21,069 nt of DNA from Gammaproteobacteria bacterium (GTDB taxonomy: Bacteria > Pseudomonadota > Gammaproteobacteria > Steroidobacterales > Steroidobacteraceae), in assembly GCA_003165495.1 (NCBI GenBank), contig PMMB01000286.1, positions 1 through 21,069 of the forward strand, written 5' to 3'. Below, piece by piece: positions 5,722 to 12,118 of this stretch; the first letter of the stretch is position 1, and the number at the start of each line of letters is the position of its first letter. Position numbers and translations under genes: made by a program. The notes beneath the pieces were generated by a model. It made no database searches. It saw only the letters and a list, made by a program, of their open reading frames with translations, and was not told the origin of the DNA.

Positions 5722-7567
5722 ATTGAAATTCGGCGGGCAGATATTGGATTAAATCCGCTAACAAAATGCTCCGGTTGCGGTCATTCGTGTGTAGCGTGCT
5801 TCCGCACCACACTAAACCGATCCGTGGCTTGGTGTTCTCTCCCAGTTTAGCGTGCCACTGCGCTGCCTTAGTGGCGTCGGCGCTGAGATATTTGATTGAA
5901 GACGGGATGGTATTGAGGTTGGTGTTAAACGCCAATGGCAAACTCAATAAAGGGCATTGATAACCAAAATCGGGCAAGTCGCCTCCTCTTGCAACCAGCT
6001 GCGACACACCCTCTAACTCGGCAAGCAAACTCACGAGTGGTGTTTGCACCTCTAGAATCACTTTTGCACCTAGATCCGCAACTAGCTTCACATAGCGGCA
6101 AAGTTGCAGCGTATCTCCCAATCCTTGCTCGCTGTGCAGCAGGATTGTTTCACGCGCAATGGATTCTTGGCCAAGCCAAAGCGGTTGTCGAAAGTCCCTT
6201 GTTTCTTTGATGACCGGGCCGCCTTTATTTTTCCAGCGCCACTCATAGGCAAGCCATCCATTTTCAAGATCACCCGCCAACAGCAATGCGATCGATTTGT
6301 TGTAGTACGCATCGGCATAGTTGGCCCTGATCTGAATTGCCCGGTTGTAATGGGACAGCGCCTCGTCCACTCGTTTTAAATCTATGAGCACAGCGCCACG
6401 GTTCAAATATGCCTCGGCATAGCCGGGATTGATCGCAATGGCCTCATCGTAACTCGCCAGCGCCGCTTCCCATTGTTTGAGTTCTCTGAGCACAAGTCCA
6501 CGGTTGGAATACGCGTCGACAAAGCCGGCTTTAATCGCAATGGCTTGGTTGAAACTCGCCAGCGCCGCATCCCATTGTTTGAGCTCGTAGAGCGCGACGC
6601 CACGGTTGTAATGAGCCTCGGCATAGTCGGCGTCGATCTCAATGGCTCGAGTGCAGCTTGCAAGTGCCGCATCCAATTCTTTGAGGTCTATGAGCACGGC
6701 GCCACGGTTCAAATATGCCTCGACAAAGTCGACTTTTATCGCAATGGCTTGGTCGTAACTCGCCAGCGCCGCTTTCCATTGTTTGAGATCTCTGAGCACA
6801 TTGCCACGATTGCAATGAGCCGCGGCATAGTCGGGTTTAATCGCAATGGCTTGATTGTAATTGGCCAGTGCCGCATCCCATTGTTTGAGATCGTAGAGCA
6901 CGACGCCACGGTTGTAATAAGCCTCGGCAGAGTCGGCTTTGATTGCGATGGCTTGGTTGTAATCGGCTAGCGCCGCATCCCATTGTTTGAGTTCTCTGAG
7001 CACATGGCCACGATTGACGTGCGCCTCGACAAAGTCGGCTTTAATCTCAATGGCGTGGTTGAAACTCGCCAGCGCCGCTTCCCATTGTTGTTGGTCTCTG
7101 AGGACATTGCCGCGGTTGTAGTAAGCCTCGACAAAGTCGGCCTTTATTGCAATGGCTTGGTTGTAACAGGTCAGCGCCGCATCCCATTGCGTGAGACCTT
7201 CCAGAATTACGCCGCGGTTGCAGTAAGCCTCGGCGTAGCCGGCGTCTATCTCAATGGCTCGAGTGCAACTAGCAAGTGCCGCCTCCAATTGCTTGAGTCC
7301 TTTGAGCGCGACACCTCTATTGGAGTATGCGGCAGCGCTATTAGGATCAGTGTCGATGGCTTGACCAAACAACTCCACGGCTCGTTCAAAATTGTTTGTT
7401 TGATTGGCAATGATCCCCAATAAATATAGCGCGTCAAAATGCCTGGGTTGTATTTTGAGAATTTCCTCATAGATAGTCTGCGCCTCGGCTAATCGTCCTC
7501 CTTGCTGCAGTCCTATGGCTTGCTCTAACTTCGCAGGCATTTGCGCCAATGCTAGACTTATTGCCAT
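5684..7567 (-). CDS. TPR-repeat protein with truncated glycosyltransferase-9-like domain (5' part of a broken gene)
   Basis: The protein begins PAKLEQAIGLQQGGRLAEAQTIYEEILKIQP, typical of TPR/O-linked-transferase-like proteins. About eleven 34-residue TPR units follow (consensus AALASYxQAIAIKADFxEAYxNRGxVLxDLKQWD), then a linker WLAYEWRWKN and a GT9-like start (HSEQGLGDTLQLCRYV, VLEVQTPL-like, PRIGLVWCGS, YVSLQKDLREAK). It stops at a TGA where homologues continue; the rest is in the next frame at 5428-5721. The frame is open up to a TTG at 7756, but those extra 63 residues are unlike the family and lack a clear ribosome site. I therefore prefer ATG 7567 or 7540. TPRs mediate protein binding; the transferase-like part is unlikely to fold when split. 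Base composition looks less GC-rich than the genes on its right. Confidence 0.8.
   Translation of the reverse strand: MAISLALAQMPAKLEQAIGLQQGGRLAEAQTIYEEILKIQPRHFDALYLLGIIANQTNNFERAVELFGQAIDTDPNSAAAYSNRGVALKGLKQLEAALASCTRAIEIDAGYAEAYCNRGVILEGLTQWDAALTCYNQAIAIKADFVEAYYNRGNVLRDQQQWEAALASFNHAIEIKADFVEAHVNRGHVLRELKQWDAALADYNQAIAIKADSAEAYYNRGVVLYDLKQWDAALANYNQAIAIKPDYAAAHCNRGNVLRDLKQWKAALASYDQAIAIKVDFVEAYLNRGAVLIDLKELDAALASCTRAIEIDADYAEAHYNRGVALYELKQWDAALASFNQAIAIKAGFVDAYSNRGLVLRELKQWEAALASYDEAIAINPGYAEAYLNRGAVLIDLKRVDEALSHYNRAIQIRANYADAYYNKSIALLLAGDLENGWLAYEWRWKNKGGPVIKETRDFRQPLWLGQESIARETILLHSEQGLGDTLQLCRYVKLVADLGAKVILEVQTPLVSLLAELEGVSQLVARGGDLPDFGYQCPLLSLPLAFNTNLNTIPSSIKYLSADATKAAQWHAKLGENTKPRIGLVWCGSTLHTNDRNRSILLADLIQYLPAEFQYVSLQKDLREAK
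6365..7282 (-). repeat. Nine tandem 102-bp repeats encoding TPR units
   Basis: Nine consecutive units of exactly 102 bases (34 codons each) can be phased on the recurring stretch around CAGCGCCGCATCCCATTG, seen every 102 bases. Degenerate units flank both ends (about 6263 to 7384). Units are similar at the DNA level, not just in protein. Some distant units share private variants, such as the ASCTRAIEID type (two copies six units apart) and the EAYLNRGAVLIDLK type (two copies three units apart). That suggests unequal recombination or gene conversion within the array. Confidence 0.9.
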
Positions 7568-7850
7568 CTTTATCAATTCGGAGCCGACATTTTTACGCGC
7601 ATCCAGGAAGGCGTGGACGCGGATCGCAAAGTCTCCGCGCAATTCGGCCGGCAGCAGACGCTTATCCCGCAGCGGGGGATTACTGAGATGCAGTGCGATG
7701 CGACGCCACGGCTTTCCAATCGTCTCCGTGGCGAACGAACGTATCCGTGCATGCAATCAATAATTTCACCTGTTGAAGTTAAGCGCACGATACCATTCAC
7801 GCGGGCGACGGGCGCATCGGATGCTTCGCCACGTTAACAGAGGGATTTCT

Positions 7851-9215
7851 ATGGACTCGTTTACCGTGCGCGGAGCGACGGGGCTGATGGCGACGCTCGC
7901 GATGGCGGGTGTAATGACGGCGGCGGTACCCTGCACAGCCCTTGCGCAGCGCGCCCCCGCCGCGGTACCGGCGGAACCAGTCAAGGTCGTCGTCATTCGG
8001 GCGGCGCGCCTCATCGATGGTCGTGGGGGAGAGCAACTAGCGCCGGCCATGATGCGGATCGACGGCAATCGAATTACCGCCGTCGCGTCTTCGCTGCCGG
8101 TCCCCGCGGGTGCGCGCGAGATCGATCTGGGCGACGCCACCCTCCTACCCGGGTTCATCGATCTGCACACCCACCTCACCGGGCGCAGCGACGTGCACTG
8201 GGAGGACGCACTGGTCAAGACGACGCCGGCAGAAGAAGCGCTGTGGGGAGCGCACTGGGCGCTGGTCACGCTCATGGCCGGCTTCACGACCGTGCGAGAC
8301 ATGGGACCCAACTGGCCCTATACCGATGTTGCGTTGCGAAATGCGATCGAAGCGGGCGCCGTGCCGGGTCCCCGCATGCTGGTGGCGGGCGCATATGTGT
8401 CCTCGACCGGTGGAGCGGGAGACGCGAGTCAGTTCTCGCCTTACGTCCAGGTTCCGATCGTCCATAATCTTGCCGACGGTCCGGAGGAGATCACGAAGGC
8501 GGTCCGCACCAACTTCAAGAACGGCGCGGACTTCATCAAGATTCTCGCGACGGGCGCCGTGCTCTCGAAGGGTATCGTTCCGGGAGCACAGCAGTATTCG
8601 GAGGAAGAGATGCGCGCTGCCGTGGTGGAAGCACGACGGTGGGGGCGCGACGTGGCGGCCCATGCGCATGGCACCGAGGGGATCAAGGCTGCGATCCGCG
8701 CCGGCGTTCACACGATTGACCATGGTTCCGGGCTCGACGACGAAGCGGTGGCCATGCTCAAGGCGCGCCCTGGCACTTACTACGTTCCGACATTGGCACT
8801 GCTGTCGGCGAATCTCGACGAGGAAGGATCGACAACAATCCCGCCACCCGAGATGGAGCGGATGCGAAAAATCCGCGCAATGGCCGAGGCCGGATTCCGG
8901 CGGGCCCTGGCCGCGGGCCTGCCGATCGGATTCGGAACCGACGCTCCTGTCATTGCGCACGGGCAGAATGCGCGTGAGTTCCGCACGCGGGTCCGCTTGG
9001 GTGAGAAACCGATGGCCTCGCTCGTCTCGGCGACACGGATCAACGCCGAGATCATCCACCTGCAGGATAAGATCGGGACCGTGGAAGTCGGGAAGCTTGC
9101 CGATCTCGTTGCGGTCCCGGGCAATCCACTGGCCGACATTACGGCGACGGAGCGAGTCGGCTTCGTGATGAAGGGCGGATTTGTGTATCGAGACGACCTA
9201 TCAGTCCGCAAGTGA
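7851..9215 (+). CDS. Exported metal-dependent amidohydrolase (prolidase-like/imidazolonepropionase-like group)
   Basis: ATG 7851 is preferred to the upstream in-frame start at 7773 because AGAGGG lies 7-8 bases before it and it begins a signal peptide. The hydrophobic core is near residues 10-27 and likely cleavage falls after CTALA (residue 32). The 454-residue product has the amidohydrolase binuclear-metal set: HTH (His106, His108), candidate carbamylated Lys230 in FIKILATGA, His271/His273 (AHAHG), His291 (TIDHGSG) and Asp364 (FGTDAP). The ending GKLADLVAVPGNPL is also characteristic. The group includes Xaa-Pro and Xaa-Arg dipeptidases and other exported hydrolases. The likely role is periplasmic cleavage of a dipeptide or cyclic amide, exact substrate unknown. 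It converges on the FAD oxidoreductase gene with only 3 bases between the stops. Confidence 0.87.
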   Translation: MDSFTVRGATGLMATLAMAGVMTAAVPCTALAQRAPAAVPAEPVKVVVIRAARLIDGRGGEQLAPAMMRIDGNRITAVASSLPVPAGAREIDLGDATLLPGFIDLHTHLTGRSDVHWEDALVKTTPAEEALWGAHWALVTLMAGFTTVRDMGPNWPYTDVALRNAIEAGAVPGPRMLVAGAYVSSTGGAGDASQFSPYVQVPIVHNLADGPEEITKAVRTNFKNGADFIKILATGAVLSKGIVPGAQQYSEEEMRAAVVEARRWGRDVAAHAHGTEGIKAAIRAGVHTIDHGSGLDDEAVAMLKARPGTYYVPTLALLSANLDEEGSTTIPPPEMERMRKIRAMAEAGFRRALAAGLPIGFGTDAPVIAHGQNAREFRTRVRLGEKPMASLVSATRINAEIIHLQDKIGTVEVGKLADLVAVPGNPLADITATERVGFVMKGGFVYRDDLSVRK

Positions 9216-9218
9216 GAC

Positions 9219-10409
9219 TCAGACCCTGGCGGCGAGCACGATGCCGCCTTCGCGGACAGGCCGGTTCTGCGCAAACCGATCAAGCGCAAAGGGCACGATC
9301 CGGGGATCTAGCACCCCCTTGAGGATCGCCTTGGCCAGCAGTTCACCGGCCGCCGGCGCGCAGGCGAATCCATAGGACCAGCCTCCGGTGACCCAAAGAT
9401 TGGCGAAGCTGGGATGGGCACCGATGAGCGGCCCAAAATCAGGCGTGGCGTGCAGCATTCCGGCCCAATGACGCAGTATTCGCAGTTTGGCGAGACAAGG
9501 CAGCATGTCGCGGTAGACGCGTGCGGTCGCGGTCATGACCGGCAGATCACAGGCGAGAGATTCGGTCGGTTGTTCCGGAACTTCCGCTCCACCCACGATC
9601 TCGCCGCGCGCTGTCTGGGCCATGTAGCACAAACTGTCAATGAAGGCGATCGCCGGGCGCACAACCGCACGTGTTGGCTCGAGAACCATGGCTTCAATTC
9701 GCATGGGAAATCCCGGCAGTTCGACACCTGCGAGCTTTGCCACCGCGTTTCCGTAGGCGCCCGCGGCGAGCACTACGGCATCTGCCTCAATCTCGAAGCC
9801 ATCGCCATCGCCATCGCCATCGCCAACGACGCCGACTACACGGGCGCCGCGCGTCAAAATTTGTGTCACGGGTGACCCGTAGCGGATCCGCACACCTGCG
9901 GCCGTGCAGGCACGATGATAGGCATCCATTGCCGCATGATGCGGCGCTACGCCGCCGTCCCGAAAATAGATCGCATCTAAAACACGCGACCGATCGAGCG
10001 CCGGCGCCAACTTCGCAAGATCCGCTTGTGTCGCTCGGTGCGAGCGCACCGAGTGGGCGCGGTGGGTGGCGAGAGCCGCGTCGAAGTTTGCTGCAGTCGC
10101 TGGTTTCTCTGCGAGGAGCAAATAGCCTCGCGCGGAGAACATCACATTGCGACCAAGACGCCGGGAAAGCTCGATCCAGCGCTGATTGGCGAGCGCGAAC
10201 AATCCCGTCCATTCGTTCGACATGAAGCCGCCACGAATCAGCGTTCCGTTCCTTCCGGATGCCCCTCCCTGGAAATATCCGGCATCGAGCACGATGACAT
10301 CACGCTCGCCAAGAGCCGCAAGATTGTAGGCTACGGAGAGCCCCTGGATCCCACCGCCAATGACCACAATCGCAGCTCTCATGGGCAAAGCGCCGCTAGC
10401 AGTGCTCAC
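9219..10409 (-). CDS. FAD-dependent oxidoreductase, DAO family (sarcosine oxidase beta/HcnC-like)
   Basis: The 396-residue product has the dinucleotide motif VVIGGGIQG (15-23), followed by an LDAG acidic end, the flavin-contacting GASGRNGTLIRGGF segment (49-62), AVVLAAGAYG (211-220) and the C-terminal WVTGGWSYGFACAPAAGELLA. This layout is seen in catalytic subunits that oxidise secondary amines or amino acids (SoxB, HcnC, opine and hydroxyproline dehydrogenases). The start is GTG 10409, overlapping the stop of the upstream subunit in GTGA. A GGAAG Shine-Dalgarno sits in the upstream gene's last codons, whereas the internal ATG at 10382 has none. A GDGDGDGDG run at residues 196-204 is an unusual insertion. 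Electrons probably pass to the Fe-S/FAD partner encoded just upstream. Confidence 0.88.
   Translation of the reverse strand: MSTASGALPMRAAIVVIGGGIQGLSVAYNLAALGERDVIVLDAGYFQGGASGRNGTLIRGGFMSNEWTGLFALANQRWIELSRRLGRNVMFSARGYLLLAEKPATAANFDAALATHRAHSVRSHRATQADLAKLAPALDRSRVLDAIYFRDGGVAPHHAAMDAYHRACTAAGVRIRYGSPVTQILTRGARVVGVVGDGDGDGDGFEIEADAVVLAAGAYGNAVAKLAGVELPGFPMRIEAMVLEPTRAVVRPAIAFIDSLCYMAQTARGEIVGGAEVPEQPTESLACDLPVMTATARVYRDMLPCLAKLRILRHWAGMLHATPDFGPLIGAHPSFANLWVTGGWSYGFACAPAAGELLAKAILKGVLDPRIVPFALDRFAQNRPVREGGIVLAARV
9798..9824. repeat. Hexanucleotide microsatellite (GCCATC)4GCC in coding sequence
   Basis: Four perfect GCCATC units plus GCC lie within the FAD oxidoreductase gene, encoding alternating Gly-Asp on the minus strand. 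A unit of six keeps the frame, so copy-number change would alter loop length without breaking the protein. Confidence 0.85.
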
Positions 10410-11893
10410 TCGACTTCCAGAAAGCCGTCGAGGCCCGCTGCTTGCTCAACCGTGATGCCACGCCGCGGTGGCCGGTGCGAAGGTCTGTCGTAACCGGCCT
10501 TGCCGCCGCTTGCGCGCTGTACCACCGCACGCATCAACTCCCAGCACGGAAATCCTTGGCAAGGCCCCATGCCGCATGATGTCGCCCGTTTCAGGACTTC
10601 GATATGGGTTTCGCCCGCCTCGATGTGCGAGAGAAGCTCCCCGACCGTGACATCCATGCAGGGACAAACGGCGGTGCCGCGGAGCGCTTGAAGCTCGCCG
10701 ACTTGTGGTGACTCGTCGCCTTCAGCGGCCGATCCGACCACATCCATGTGTGCCGGCGTCGCGGCGGCGCGCGCGAGTCGCAGGACGCCTGCCGCCGACG
10801 CTTGAAAGCCGAGGCTCGGATCCGTGATCCACGGCCCGACATGCACAAGGGTCCGGCAATCTACCCGCCGTCCATCGAACTCTACACTCTGTACGCGGTT
10901 GCGTCCGTTGACGCGGGTCAAGCTTGCGATCTGCCCGGTCGCTATCACTGTGGCGCCGGATTGCGCGAGAATTTGGGCGACCAGGGTCTGCCCGCCGGTG
11001 CCGAGGACCACCGTTGGGCCTAGTGAGGCCCCGATCTGGGCGGCGAGTTGCAATGCGGCGTGTGCATCGACAACACCTGGTAGGTCATGGCCCGGAACAA
11101 GCGGCGGGCAGGAGCGCCGTCCGGTAGCTAGGATGAGCCGGTTAGTAACAATGAGCGTTGCAGGCAACGTCGGTGCGATTGGCGCGGCGAGCACCACATG
11201 CCCCTCTCGGTAGACTCCGGCAGCGGCGTGTGATGGCAGCAGCGTAACGCGCGCATCGAGTGGCCGCAGCGGTACGCCGAATTGTGTCGCGAATGATCCG
11301 GGAACTGTGCTGCGAGAAATCAGAATCACGCGCAAACCCGCGGTTGCGGATTCGTTTGCCGCGCGCCGACCCGCAGGCCCTCCGCCCACGACGACGACAT
11401 CGGCGTTGAGCCGGTTTCCGCCGAGCGGTTCCAGCGAGCGCTCGCAGTGCGGGTCCAAATCGACCTCGCCCGACAAATACATCAGCAGCCGCTCCCACAC
11501 AGAGAAACGGCGCGTTCCACCAGGAAAAAGCCGGGCTTGCTCAAAGCCACCGCGCACCCAAGCGGAAGGAACGATCCGAAGCGCCTGCAACACGTCGAAT
11601 TGCGCGCTCGGCCAAACGTTCTGGCGGCGAACATCAAGGCCCATCGTCACGGCCGTCTCGTCCGTCCTGACATGCGGGCAACCGTTCACGGTTACGAGCG
11701 TGCCCTGTAAAAAAGATCCTGAAACTCCCAAGGGCCGATGTCGCTTCCGCGAAACTCCCAGAGTCAGGACCCCGCGCCGCCAGAGCGCTGACGCGATGGT
11801 ATCTCCGGCACGCGCTGGAATTTTGGCCCCGTTCCAAAAAAAACAAATCGAATCGCTGCCGCCGGCGGGCGCACGGTTTGAAGCGAAGATCAT
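10406..11893 (-). CDS. SoxA/HcnAB-like Fe-S and FAD subunit of an amine/amino-acid dehydrogenase
   Basis: The 495 residues show three parts. First is an N-terminal 2Fe-2S-ferredoxin-like fold (about 15-105, with ARAGDTIASALWRRGV and VSRKRHRPLGV) that has lost the usual cluster cysteines, keeping only Cys72. Second is a pyridine nucleotide-disulphide oxidoreductase region (VVVVGGGPAG 166-175, LILATGRR 253-260, second nucleotide motif VLGTGG 296-301). Third is a BFD-type 2Fe-2S domain with Cys410, Cys412, Cys440 and Cys445 (VCPCMD, CGMGPCQG) and the tail RPPRRGITVEQAAG. This matches the first half of sarcosine oxidase alpha and fused HcnA-HcnB or opine/hydroxyproline dehydrogenase subunits. It is translationally coupled to the DAO-type gene. 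The ATG has only a distant GAGGA upstream, so the start is less certain. Confidence 0.85.
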   Translation of the reverse strand: MIFASNRAPAGGSDSICFFWNGAKIPARAGDTIASALWRRGVLTLGVSRKRHRPLGVSGSFLQGTLVTVNGCPHVRTDETAVTMGLDVRRQNVWPSAQFDVLQALRIVPSAWVRGGFEQARLFPGGTRRFSVWERLLMYLSGEVDLDPHCERSLEPLGGNRLNADVVVVGGGPAGRRAANESATAGLRVILISRSTVPGSFATQFGVPLRPLDARVTLLPSHAAAGVYREGHVVLAAPIAPTLPATLIVTNRLILATGRRSCPPLVPGHDLPGVVDAHAALQLAAQIGASLGPTVVLGTGGQTLVAQILAQSGATVIATGQIASLTRVNGRNRVQSVEFDGRRVDCRTLVHVGPWITDPSLGFQASAAGVLRLARAAATPAHMDVVGSAAEGDESPQVGELQALRGTAVCPCMDVTVGELLSHIEAGETHIEVLKRATSCGMGPCQGFPCWELMRAVVQRASGGKAGYDRPSHRPPRRGITVEQAAGLDGFLEVE

Positions 11894-12118
11894 CCGGACA
11901 CCGCAGTTCCTCTGTCCTCATCAATGATGAGCTTCAGGGACATCGATTTAGAGCGGCATTCAATTATCAACCCGAATCTCGCTAGCAGTACTTTCTGGCA
12001 GGTCAACGGCACAGCAGCGCCGCTTCGCTGAGGCGACCGCCTTTCCAAGCGTGCGCTGAGTGCACACTACGTCCTGCGAGGCGCCGAGAAACGGTCGGTC
12101 AAGTCACCGATCGCATCA

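Noticed and set aside
6263..7384. Regularly spaced repeats resembling a CRISPR array.
   Set aside because: The period is 102 bases, the repeats are contiguous without unique spacers, and they translate into 34-residue TPR units.
7568..7756. N-terminal extension of the TPR protein from the TTG at 7756.
   Set aside because: The 63 residues do not resemble known TPR-protein starts, the codon is TTG with a poorly spaced AGGTGA, and family-like sequence begins only around the internal Met residues.
8110..9168. Long plus-strand frame inside the amidohydrolase gene.
   Set aside because: It is Arg/Ser/Pro-rich, has no motifs, and is the out-of-frame shadow of a well-supported GC-rich gene.
9671..10225. 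Plus-strand frame with a His/Arg repeat opposite the FAD oxidoreductase.
   Set aside because: It is the antisense reading of the GCCATC repeat and neighbouring codons; no ribosome site or family match.
12040..12058. Imperfect GTGC/GCAC stem downstream of the receptor gene as a terminator.
   Set aside because: The stem is only four to five pairs with no T-run, too weak to support a terminator call.
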